Assembly (NCBI RefSeq): GCF_902806475.1
Contig: NZ_CADCWS010000004.1
Location: forward strand, 1 to 58,659
Source: Candidatus Frankia nodulisporulans
GTDB taxonomy: Bacteria; Actinomycetota; Actinomycetes; Frankiales; Frankiaceae
DNA length: 58,659 bases
Reading direction: 5' to 3'
Positions 7,723-15,405 of this stretch are shown piece after piece; position 1 is the stretch's first letter, and each line of letters opens with the position of its first letter. Made by a program: the position numbers and the translations under genes. The notes below the pieces were generated by a model. The model did no database searches and was not told where the DNA came from. It saw only the letters and a program-made list of their open reading frames with translations.

Positions 7723-8490
7723 ATGACGCAACGGTTCGCCGGTCGGGTCGCCATTGTCACGGGAGCGTCGACGGGCATCGGTGCCGCCGTCGCGGGGCGT
7801 CTCGCCGAGGAGGGCGCCGCGGTGGTCGCCTGCGCCCGGCACGAACCGAAGGATCCCCTCCCCGCGGGCGTCGCCTTTCTCGGCGCCGATGTCACCCGCC
7901 CGGCGGACGTCACCCACCTGGTCGAGGAGACCATCGCCCGGCACGGGCAGCTCGACGTGGTCGTGGCCAACGCGGGAACGGCCGACGTCGGGCAGTGGCC
8001 GCAGGAGACCGTCGCCCAGTGGCAGGCGATCATCGATCTGAACCTGACCGGCACCATGCTGACCTGTCAGGCGGCCTGGCCACATCTGATCCGCACCGCG
8101 GGGTCCATCGTCATGCTTTCCTCGCTGTCGGCGGTCATGGGCGTCGGTGAACACGAACTCACCCGCATGGGCGGCATCCAGCCGGGCGCATCCTACCAGG
8201 CTTCCAAAGCCGGCGTCGAAGGGCTGACGAAACACCTGGCCGGCCGCGGCGGCGAGCACGGCCTGCGGGTCAACGCGGTGCGCCCCGGCCGCATCATGCA
8301 TGACCGGTATGTGGCGCAGCTCGGCGAGGAGGGCGTCTTCTGGTCGCACTACCAGCACATCCAGCTGTTGAAGCGGCATGGCCGGTCCGAGGACGTCGCC
8401 GCGGCCGTCGCCTTCCTGGCCTCCGCCGAGGCCGCCTTCATCACCGGCGCCGTTCTCGACGTCGACGGTGGCGCGGTGGCCAAGCTGTAG
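7723..8490 (+). CDS. short-chain dehydrogenase/reductase (SDR)
   Basis: 255 residues when started at the ATG at 7723 (MTQRFAGRVAIVTGASTGIG); GGGAG lies about 10 bases upstream. NAD(P)-binding TGASTGIG at residues 14-21, NAG at about 87, catalytic Ser in MLSSLSAVMG and YQASK (Tyr-x-x-x-Lys) at about 158-162; the C-terminus has the common FITGAVLDVDGG. The acidic residue expected for NAD preference is replaced by ACARHE, so cofactor choice is uncertain. Followed 59 bases later by the CrtC/AttH-like gene in the same direction, suggesting one small-molecule pathway. Substrate unknown. Confidence 0.9.
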   Translation: MTQRFAGRVAIVTGASTGIGAAVAGRLAEEGAAVVACARHEPKDPLPAGVAFLGADVTRPADVTHLVEETIARHGQLDVVVANAGTADVGQWPQETVAQWQAIIDLNLTGTMLTCQAAWPHLIRTAGSIVMLSSLSAVMGVGEHELTRMGGIQPGASYQASKAGVEGLTKHLAGRGGEHGLRVNAVRPGRIMHDRYVAQLGEEGVFWSHYQHIQLLKRHGRSEDVAAAVAFLASAEAAFITGAVLDVDGGAVAKL

Positions 8491-8549
8491 TACCGCAGTA
8501 CCGCCCGGCCCAGGCCGGCCCTGCCGAGACGACCCGAGGAGAATCGGCG

Positions 8550-9665
8550 ATGCTCACCCCTTTCGACGACTACCCGATTCATTCGTCGGCCGATCCGATC
8601 GCCCATCCGGCCACCGGCGACCCCAACCACTACGACCGCTACTGGTTCAACGGCCATCAGAAGGACGGCCACTTCTACTTCGGCGCCGCGATGGGGCACT
8701 ACCCGGTGCGGGGAGTCATCGACGCGGCGTTCAGCGTGGTGCTGGGAGGTGTCGAGCACTCCATCTTCGCGTCCGGAACGATGCCGCTCGACCGTTCCAC
8801 CACGGTCGGTCCCATCCGGATCGAGGTCGTGGAACCGATGCGGACGATCCGTTACGTCGTAGCGCCGAACGAACAGGGCATCTCCTGTGACCTGACTTTT
8901 CGCGCGACCACCGTCGCCGTGGAGGAACCGCGCCAGCGGCGGATCTCGCCCGCCGGCATCCTCACCTCCGACCACACCCGGCTGACCCAGTGGGGCACCT
9001 GGGAGGGCACCGTCACCGTCGACGGCGAGCAGTTGCGCATCGATGCGGCGGACGTCTCCGGCACCCGCGACCGTTCCTGGGGAACCCGTCCGGTCGGCCA
9101 GCAGCTGACGATGAACATCCCGCGTCCGGAGTTGCAGATCTTCTGGTTGTGGGCACCGCTGCACTTCGGTGACCGGTTCACGCATTTCGCCGTGCACGAG
9201 TACTCCGATGGCACCCGCTGGCTGGAGACGGCACTCGTGCTCGACCCCGTTCCCGGGAACGTGGCCCCCTGGCAGGGCACGCCGGCCGGCGGGGTCCGGG
9301 AGGGCCGCAACATCCGCCACCAGCTGGAGTTCGAGCCGGGCCGCCGCGAGATCACACGGGCCGACCTGTGGTTCGACGACCCGGCCGAGGGTGAGGTGCA
9401 CATCGAACTGGAGAAGGTCCTGACCTTCCGGATGCGTGGCCTGGGCTACTGGACCCATGGCGCCAACCACGGCGAACTGGAGGTCGGGCGGGAGTCGATC
9501 GCCCTCGCCGATTTCGATCCCGTCGCCCGGACCTCACTGCACCTGCAGAATCTGGTGATCGCGAAAATGGGCGACCGCACCGGCGTCGGGGTGCTCGAAC
9601 AGATCCACCTCGGTCCGCACACCCCGACCGGACTGACCGGAACCGTCGACGGCTTCGGCAGCTGA
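8550..9665 (+). CDS. CrtC/AttH-like beta-barrel (lipocalin-type) protein, function unknown
   Basis: 371 residues without signal peptide or membrane segment. The arrangement of a first beta domain (HYDRYWFNGHQKDGHFYFGAAMG near residue 28) and a later one containing SGTRDRSWGTRPVG (about 170) with FWLWAPLHFGDRFTHFAVHEYSDGTRWLE is the pattern of hydroxyneurosporene synthase (CrtC)/AttH-like proteins that act on hydrophobic polyenes, steroids or polyketides. ATG start at 8550 with a GAGGAGAA Shine-Dalgarno 8 bases upstream. Pairing with the SDR gene suggests a shared pathway on a hydrophobic substrate (inference). It ends only 16 bases from the reconstructed end of the convergent DUF6986 gene. 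Confidence 0.65.
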   Translation: MLTPFDDYPIHSSADPIAHPATGDPNHYDRYWFNGHQKDGHFYFGAAMGHYPVRGVIDAAFSVVLGGVEHSIFASGTMPLDRSTTVGPIRIEVVEPMRTIRYVVAPNEQGISCDLTFRATTVAVEEPRQRRISPAGILTSDHTRLTQWGTWEGTVTVDGEQLRIDAADVSGTRDRSWGTRPVGQQLTMNIPRPELQIFWLWAPLHFGDRFTHFAVHEYSDGTRWLETALVLDPVPGNVAPWQGTPAGGVREGRNIRHQLEFEPGRREITRADLWFDDPAEGEVHIELEKVLTFRMRGLGYWTHGANHGELEVGRESIALADFDPVARTSLHLQNLVIAKMGDRTGVGVLEQIHLGPHTPTGLTGTVDGFGS

Positions 9666-9681
9666 CCCCGACCGGCCGCGG

Positions 9682-11002
9682 CTAACCCACCAGCCGGAGC
9701 ACCTGGTCGCGGCGCAGCCCGGCGGAGCCGAGCGTCGCGTCGTCGACAAGGCCGGCTTCCAATGCCCGCAGGACGTGTCCGGCGAGCGCCCGCCCGGTCG
9801 CCGGCTCGTCCGCGACGGCCCCACCCCCGGCCATCACCGTCAGCCCCGGCCCCACCGTCAGCGGCGTTCTCGTTCCCGGCGTGGGTGCGCTGGGTGGCGA
9901 CGTACGCGCCGAGTCGGGCCAGGGTGTCGTCCAGTCCGCTGAGCAGGCAGCCGGCGACGGCGGCGTGCCGGCTCACCAGCTGCCCCGGATGCAGGTCCCA
10001 GCCCTGGTAGAGCCCGCGGTGCCAGGCTCGGCGGACCAGATCGGCGTGCCGACGCCAGGCCCGGTGCACGTCGGGGTCGACGGGCAGCAGGTTCGACGAG
10101 CCATCGGCGACGTCGATACCGGTACCTGCCGCCACGAGCTGCATCATCGTCGTCGCGTACTCGACCGCCGGATGATCGCTGGCCTGGTCGGCACCACCGA
10201 TTCCCAGCGCCGCGGAGTAGTCGTAGGTACCGACGTGCAGGCCGACGAGCCGGCTGGCCCGCCCCGTCACGCTCAGCGCCAGACCGGTCCGGACGAGCTC
10301 GGGCAGGGCCAGGACGGCGGCCGAGGTCTCCACCTGGATCTCGATGTCGACCGGCCCCGGCAACCCGAGCTGGTCGGTCAGCGCGGCGAGCACGTCGGCG
10401 AACACCCGTAGCTGCGCGGGCGCGCTCACCTTCGGCACGGTGATCACCAGGCCCGGCGGTGGGCCGTCGTGCGCGCACAGGGCGGTCAGGAACAGGTCGA
10501 GGCTGCGCAGCCCCCGTGAGCGCACCGCGGGGTCCAGCGACTTCGGACGCAGACCGTAACGGGCCGGTAGCAGGCCGGCGGCGGCCGCGGCCCGCAGCGC
10601 CTCGGCCGCCCGCACCGCGTCGGCGTCCTCGGCGTCGTCGGCGCGCAGGCCGTAGCCGTCCTCGAGGTCGACCCGCAGGTCCTGCACCGGCTCGGTGGCG
10701 AGCACCCGCGTCACCTGGGCGTGGACCGCGGCGGCGATGGCCTCCGCCGGATCGCCACCGGTGGCGGCGGCGAGCGTGGCCGGGTCCGGCGCGTGCCGCG
10801 CCAGCAGCCGCTGGGCCCGCGCGCCCCAGATCGCCATGATGTCCGCCCGCATGTGGTCGGCTGGCAGGTAGCAGGTGTGCACCGGCTGCCGGCCGGCCCC
10901 GCCGGACGCCCCGGGATGGCGCGCGGCCAGCGCCGCGTCGACCGGTTCGAGAGCGGCGCTCAGCCGCGCGATCATCGCGGCCGGCAACGTCGTGCGCCTC
11001 AT
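9682..11002 (-). CDS. DUF6986 family, HpcH/HpaI aldolase-like protein, frameshifted near 3' end
   Basis: The main frame from ATG 11002 gives about 390 good residues, with VDLEDGYGLRADDAEDADAVRAAEALR near residue 115 and VDIEIQVETSAAVLALPELV near 220, typical of the citrate-lyase-beta/HpcH TIM-barrel superfamily with Mg-binding acids. After GADGDGRG (about 9828) that frame turns to Arg/Pro-rich nonsense and would run 220 bases into the opposing gene. In the adjacent frame the sequence continues sensibly as AVADEPATGRALAGHVLRALEAG and ends LRLVG-stop at 9682. Removing one C from the CCCCC run at 9824-9828 (or the CCCC at 9819-9822) restores one frame. Reaction unknown. Either a homopolymer sequencing error or a real one-base insertion. 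Confidence 0.75.
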
Positions 11003-11535
11003 CCGACCGCGTCCCGTACGGCGATGCCGACCAGACGGCCCGCGTGGCCAGCTCGGCCCGCGTGGCCTGGGTGGTCCGCGTGGCCTGGATGGTCAGGGGG
11101 TGTGGCGAGGGCCGAGGCCGTCGCCGGCGCTGTGCACACCGATCGGGGGGGTCGATGCGCGGCGCCGACGACGGCGGTTCGGGAGGGCCCGTCCAAGGCC
11201 CCACGGGAGTGCGCTCCGGGCGTTCCGGCGCGGCACCCCCTTGCTTTGTACCAAATTTCCCTGCGGACGCACCTGATCGGTCTCAATTGCCGAGAGTGAC
11301 CGATCGTGTCAACGCCTTCCGTGAACGAGAAACCACCCGATTGTACCCACAGGACGCTGACCTCGGCATCTCGATCGATCCAAGGGATGCCAGGCGCGTC
11401 GATGCGACCATCGGTGATTGCACCGCGTGATGTGATCTTGGCAAAAACGTCCTGCGGCCCGCCGTCGACCGCGCACATCGTCGAGGCCGTCTCGGTCAGC
11501 GACCACACGAAGCCCTCTGTGCTGAACGGGCTCAT
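10999..11535 (-). CDS. hypothetical protein, N-terminal half credible
   Basis: The first 85 or so residues (MSPFSTEGFVWSLTETASTM, then CAVDGGPQDVFAKITSRGAITDG and VLWVQSGGFSFTEG) have near-complete G/C third positions over the first 28 codons and a protein-like composition, unlike shadow frames. The downstream half becomes a repetitive His/Gly/Ala-rich translation (HPGHADHPGHAGRAGHAGR), so the true gene may stop earlier or be broken. As read, its TGA overlaps the DUF6986 ATG by four bases (ATGA). No clear Shine-Dalgarno. No family recognised; a degraded gene or a chance frame are the alternatives. Confidence 0.4.
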   Translation of the reverse strand: MSPFSTEGFVWSLTETASTMCAVDGGPQDVFAKITSRGAITDGRIDAPGIPWIDRDAEVSVLWVQSGGFSFTEGVDTIGHSRQLRPIRCVRREIWYKARGCRAGTPGAHSRGALDGPSRTAVVGAAHRPPRSVCTAPATASALATPPDHPGHADHPGHAGRAGHAGRLVGIAVRDAVG

Positions 11536-11751
11536 GAGGCCGTGCCGCTCGTGGGGCTGTGCTTGTCGCATGACTGGACGCGCTCCGTTCCGGGCTGGAC
11601 GAAGGTGGGCAGGCCCGCCGCCCGAGCCGGGGGGCGTCACCGCCAGACGATAGGAGCTGGCCGCCCGGCGAGGGAGCGCGTTGGACGCCGCGGCATCCTG
11701 GCGCGTGGGCTGGCGCACAGGTGCGGCCGGGGTTCTGGTAGACTTGAGCGT

Positions 11752-12615
11752 GTGTGTCGCGACCCGGCCACCGCGGATGACGGCACGCGATCCGTCCCGG
11801 CGCGGCCCGATCCCCTCGTGATCGACGATGCTGCCGACCCGCGGGTGGACGACTTCGTCGCGCTCACCGACGTGGCCCTGCGTCGCCGGCGGGAGCCGGC
11901 TGACGGTCTGTTCATCGCCGAAGGTGAGCGGGTGATCGGACGTGCCCTGCGGGCCGGTTACCGGCCGCGGTCCGTGCTGGTGGCACCGGCACGGCTCGCC
12001 GCGGTGCCGGCGGACCTGCCCGCGGATGTCCCGATCTACGTCGCCGGGCCGGACGTCCTCGCCGCCATCGCCGGGTTCGAGGTGCACCGCGGGGCGCTCG
12101 CGTCCATGTGCCGACGTCCGCCGCGCTCACCGGCCGACCTGCTCGCCACCGCCCGGCGCGTGCTGGTCTGCGAGGACATCGTCAGCCACACCAACCTGGG
12201 TGCGATCTTCCGGTCCGCGGCCGGTCTCGGGATGGACTCGGTGCTGCTCAGCCCGCGCTGCGCCGACCCGCTCTACCGACGATCCGTACGCGTGTCGATG
12301 GGGGAGGTGTTCGCCGTCCCGTACGCCCGGCTCGACCCATGGCCCGCGGCCCTCGCCGATCTGCGCACCGCCGGGTTCGACCTGCTTGCCCTCACCCCCG
12401 CCGCGGACGCCGACGACCTCGCCACCTACGCCGCGCGCCTGGCCGACCTGCCGGCTCGGGTGGCGTTGCTGCTCGGCACCGAGGGGCCGGGGCTGTCCGC
12501 GCCGGCCCAGGCGGCGGCGAGCGCCCGGGTGCGGATTCCGATGGCCCACGGTGTGGACTCCCTGAACGTCGCCGCGACCGCCGCGATCGCCTGCTACCTG
12601 CTCGGCCAACGCTGA
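11752..12615 (+). CDS. SpoU/TrmH family RNA 2'-O-methyltransferase
   Basis: SAM-dependent methylation of a ribose in rRNA or tRNA. The SPOUT signature is complete: VCEDIVSHTNLGAIFRSAAGLGMDSVLLSPRCADPLYRRSVRVSMG (motif 1), LLLGTEGPGLS (motif 2) and IPMAHGVDSLNVAATAAIACYLL (motif 3, knot). An N-terminal substrate-binding domain with LFIAEGERVIGRALRAGYRPRSVLVAP precedes it. Two starts fit: GTG 11752, placed 7 bases after the -10-like hexamer TAGACT (leaderless), or GTG 11818, which begins VIDDAADPRVDDF as in many homologues. Target RNA cannot be told from sequence. Confidence 0.88.
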   Translation: MCRDPATADDGTRSVPARPDPLVIDDAADPRVDDFVALTDVALRRRREPADGLFIAEGERVIGRALRAGYRPRSVLVAPARLAAVPADLPADVPIYVAGPDVLAAIAGFEVHRGALASMCRRPPRSPADLLATARRVLVCEDIVSHTNLGAIFRSAAGLGMDSVLLSPRCADPLYRRSVRVSMGEVFAVPYARLDPWPAALADLRTAGFDLLALTPAADADDLATYAARLADLPARVALLLGTEGPGLSAPAQAAASARVRIPMAHGVDSLNVAATAAIACYLLGQR

Positions 12616-12692
12616 GCCACCCGCGCGCCCCGGACGGCCAGGCCGCTCCGCAGGGTGCAGGCCGCCCTGGACGGTCAGGTGGCGCCGGAGGG

Positions 12693-13217
12693 TCAGGCCG
12701 CAAGCCAGGTGCAGCCGGGTAGCGGCAGGTTACGCAGCACCCAGAAGGCGATCACCAGCACCGGGATCACCGGCAGCAGGCGGGCCGGGACGCGGGGCAG
12801 CGGGCGTCGCCAGCCGGCGGCCCGGGCGACCGCCACGAGCCAGCCGGCGCCCAGAACCGGCGCGACCACGACGAAGAAGAGATTGAAGTTCGCCGCCTCG
12901 CCGGGATGGCCGTGGAGAAGCTGGTGTGCGGCGCGCAGCGACCCGCATCCGGGGCAGTCCAGCGATGTCGCCCAGCGAAACGGGCAGACCGGATAGTGCC
13001 CCGGATGAGCCGGATCCACCAGGTACACCCGCACGGCGGCGGCGACCGCGATCACCCCGAGTGTCGCGAAACCAGCCAGTCGCGCCCGCGGCCCCCAGAT
13101 CCGTGGCGCCCAGACCCGGGGCCGTGTCGCCCAGCCCCCCGGCGCCGTCCCCGGGTCAGGCGCGCGGCCCGCCCAGGCCGGCGGTTGTGGCTGCGGGTCG
13201 TCCATCGTGGAGGCCAC
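12693..13217 (-). CDS. DUF2752 membrane protein
   Basis: 174 residues. The block CPFRWATSLDCPGCGSLRAAHQLLHG is the DUF2752 signature with its conserved cysteines, after a membrane helix (LAGFATLGVIAVAAAVRVYLV, about 47-67) and before two further helices (NLFFVVVAPVLGAGWLVAVA and LLPVIPVLVIAFWVL). The first 45 residues are Pro/Gly/Arg-rich and cytoplasmic. GTG start at 13217, 7 bases after TACGCT, consistent with a leaderless transcript; an internal ATG at 13205 is an alternative. Function unknown. Confidence 0.85.
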   Translation of the reverse strand: MASTMDDPQPQPPAWAGRAPDPGTAPGGWATRPRVWAPRIWGPRARLAGFATLGVIAVAAAVRVYLVDPAHPGHYPVCPFRWATSLDCPGCGSLRAAHQLLHGHPGEAANFNLFFVVVAPVLGAGWLVAVARAAGWRRPLPRVPARLLPVIPVLVIAFWVLRNLPLPGCTWLAA

Positions 13218-13259
13218 AGCTGAGAGCGTAACCGGGGTGGCGGGGCGCCGGTGTGGCGG

Positions 13260-13637
13260 TCATTCGAGGTGCAGCGCGCGCTCCTCGGCGGTTCCGGTGC
13301 GCCGGACCCGTCCGTCCCGGTCACCGGAATAGCCGTTCTCCTCGCCGTCGCCGACGTCCTCCCTGCCGGTGTCGCGACGCTCGGCCTCCAGGTAGGGATC
13401 GGGGTCGGGCACCTCGGCGGACAGCAGCCGGTCGAGGGACGCGCCGCGGCGTTCCTCCCGTGGGGTGGCCGGGAAACGCAGGTTGTCGCTGGGGCGGTCA
13501 GGTGCGTCCCAGGTGTCGTCGAGGGGGTCCCGGCCGGCCTCGGTCGAACCGAGTTCGTCACTGTCCAGGATCTCCGCGGGCTCGAGCGGGTCGTCCTGGA
13601 CGCTCCACTCTCCGGACTGCGCGGCTGGCTGTGTCAT
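13260..13637 (-). CDS. DUF5709 domain protein
   Basis: 125 residues, very acidic. The core LEPAEILDSDELGSTEAGRDPLDDTWDAPDRPSDNLRFPATPREERRGASLDRLLSAEVPDPDP matches the actinobacterial DUF5709 pattern (LDxDDL...DPLD...PP...TxxEExxGESLDxRLAxExPD). ATG 13637 is preceded by GGGAGG, 6 bases upstream, deciding the start over the longer open frame to 13754. Probably soluble and largely disordered; function unknown. Its upstream region holds two strong hairpins. Confidence 0.8.
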   Translation of the reverse strand: MTQPAAQSGEWSVQDDPLEPAEILDSDELGSTEAGRDPLDDTWDAPDRPSDNLRFPATPREERRGASLDRLLSAEVPDPDPYLEAERRDTGREDVGDGEENGYSGDRDGRVRRTGTAEERALHLE

Positions 13638-13735
13638 GGCGGCCTCCCTGGCCGGCCACCCCAGCACGAGGTCCCGGCGTCGGTGTCGGTGCGTTCGGGC
13701 TTTTCCCGGCACGCTCTGCTGCTCCACCTTCCCGT

Positions 13736-13763
13736 GGTCAGCCCGGTCAACCACGGGCTGACC
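13736..13763. other. perfect 10-bp inverted repeat, 8-base loop
   Basis: GGTCAGCCCG (13736-13745) and CGGGCTGACC (13754-13763) are exact reverse complements. It lies 99 bases upstream of the DUF5709 start, inside the divergent region shared with the O-antigen-ligase-like gene, and 24 bases from an even longer hairpin. Confidence 0.7.
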
Positions 13764-13787
13764 GCACCGCGGACGAGGCGTCCGGCT

Positions 13788-13827
13788 CGGTCCGTCCGGC
13801 CGGCGAAAACACCGGCCGGACGGACCG
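13788..13827. other. perfect 16-bp inverted repeat, 8-base loop
   Basis: CGGTCCGTCCGGCCGG (13788-13803) and CCGGCCGGACGGACCG (13812-13827) with loop CGAAAACA. It is as strong as a terminator hairpin but lies between two divergent genes, 67 bases before the GTG of the O-antigen-ligase-like gene, and has no T tract. It could shape the 5' leader of the DUF5709 transcript, block read-through in either direction, or be a protein-binding cruciform. Confidence 0.75.
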
Positions 13828-13893
13828 CCGAGGTGCGTCGTCGCCGGCCGCCAATCGTGGGGAATCGCTCTTGTCGTGTGTCATGATGCGGCG

Positions 13894-15405
13894 GTGTCGC
13901 AGCCCATGAACATAACTTCCACTGCCACGGCGAAAGCCTGGATGTATCTGGCTGTGGTGGCCTGTTTCGGCCCCTATGTGGCGGGTGGAATACGTACGGA
14001 GCAGGTTGTCGTCTACGGCGGTATGCTCCTTTTCCTGCCGGCGGGTGGAATGTATCGGGGGCTCTCCTCGCGACACCTGATGATGGTGGTGCTCTGGGGG
14101 TCCTTCGCCGCGTTCGTCACCCTCGACGCGATCGGTGTGACGGTTCTCGGTGACTTCGCACCGGGTTCGCTGCTGGCCGGTATGGACAACTATCTCTATC
14201 CGGTCGCCGTGCTGCTCATGGTCGGCCGCTGGCTGGGCTGCGGCTATGACCGGACGGAGGCACTCGACCGGTTCTGTCGGGTGTTCGTCGTACTCATGGT
14301 GCTCAACGCCTGTGTGGCGATGCTCGGTCTGGTCACCGACCTGACTCCGGTACTGAGCGCCTTCTGGGGCGGGGTCGCGCTGGACGGGCAGAGCGTGGCG
14401 TTGCTGGCCCTGAACAACGGTCGGCTCTCCGGAATCTTCAACCAGCCGGTGGAGGCCGGAGTCGCCTACTCCCTGGCGCTGTTCGCCGTGGTCTATCTCC
14501 TCGCCCGGCCCGGGCGGGCGGACCGTCCGATGCTGCTGGCGCTGGCGGCGGTTCCCATCCTGATCGGTGGCGTGCTGAGCGTCTCGAAGATCTTTCTGTT
14601 GTGCGGGGTGCCGGTCGCCGTGTGGCAGGCGGCCCGGCTGGGCCGGCCGCTTCGCCGGGTCTTCGCCCTCGGCGGTGTGCTGATGGTGGGGGCGTTCGGG
14701 GCGTCCCAGGCCGGGGTGACCCACTGGAACGGCTCCTGGATGCTGCGGATGCTGGTTCCGGGCGCCGGTTCCAACGGACTTTTCGCTCAGTACACGGCCG
14801 ATCGTTTCCATTCGGTGGGCGCGTCGGCGCGGGCGTGGGGATACGTCCTGGGCAGCCGACCGTGGCTTGGTTACGGCGTCAGCGGCCTCGCCGTGCCGTA
14901 TGACTCCGCCTGGGCGGAGGCGGTGGTCGTCGGTGGGCTCGTCGGTGTCGCCCTGCTGGCTCTGGTGCTGGTCGTCGTGGTCCTGTCCTGGCGGCGGGTG
15001 CGTCGGGCGCGCCCACCCGCGCAGCGCCGCTTCGCCACGTCCGTCACCGTGCTGAGCGTCGTCGGGACGATCGGACTACCCATGATGACCGCCAACCGGG
15101 TCGGCCTTTTCCTGTGGGTTCTGCTCGCCCTGCTGCTGTTCGCCGACGATCCCGCCACCTCCTGCGTCCCGGTCGCGTCGCAGCGCGGCGCTCTGTCCGT
15201 CGGCCCGGACGGCATCGCTCGCGGTGGCACCGCTCTGGGCGGTGTCGCCGCCGGCGGGATCGCGCCGGGTCGGGTCGCGTTGGACGGGGATGACCGCGGT
15301 GGTGTCCCGGGCGGTGCGCCGGCCGGACAGCGGGAGTGGGCGTCCACGCCGCACCGCCGCCAGCACGGCGACCGGTCCGGCAAGGACGTCGTTCTTGTGC
15401 CGTAG
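13894..15405 (+). CDS. O-antigen ligase/polymerase-like polytopic membrane protein
   Basis: About 503 residues with 10-12 hydrophobic helices and the long extracytoplasmic loop typical of Wzy/WaaL-type proteins. Features include GRLSGIFNQPVEAGVAYSLALFAVVYLLA (about 185-213), the serine/lysine segment LSVSKIFLLCGVPVAVW, and an RFHSVGASARAWGYVLGSRPWLGYGVSGLA block resembling the ligase loop. GTG 13894 follows CATGAT by 6 bases (leaderless); GTG 13876 and ATG 13909 are alternatives. After the last helix (LLLFADDPATS, about 15170) a 75-residue Gly-rich tail lies opposite the tail of the convergent acyltransferase gene. Probably makes or attaches an extracellular polysaccharide; the exact role is open. 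Confidence 0.78.
   Translation: MSQPMNITSTATAKAWMYLAVVACFGPYVAGGIRTEQVVVYGGMLLFLPAGGMYRGLSSRHLMMVVLWGSFAAFVTLDAIGVTVLGDFAPGSLLAGMDNYLYPVAVLLMVGRWLGCGYDRTEALDRFCRVFVVLMVLNACVAMLGLVTDLTPVLSAFWGGVALDGQSVALLALNNGRLSGIFNQPVEAGVAYSLALFAVVYLLARPGRADRPMLLALAAVPILIGGVLSVSKIFLLCGVPVAVWQAARLGRPLRRVFALGGVLMVGAFGASQAGVTHWNGSWMLRMLVPGAGSNGLFAQYTADRFHSVGASARAWGYVLGSRPWLGYGVSGLAVPYDSAWAEAVVVGGLVGVALLALVLVVVVLSWRRVRRARPPAQRRFATSVTVLSVVGTIGLPMMTANRVGLFLWVLLALLLFADDPATSCVPVASQRGALSVGPDGIARGGTALGGVAAGGIAPGRVALDGDDRGGVPGGAPAGQREWASTPHRRQHGDRSGKDVVLVP

Noticed and set aside
9446-9681. Extended C-terminus of the DUF6986 protein in the unshifted frame
   Set aside because: It is antisense to the end of the CrtC/AttH-like gene and Arg/Pro-rich; the shifted frame gives the better protein.
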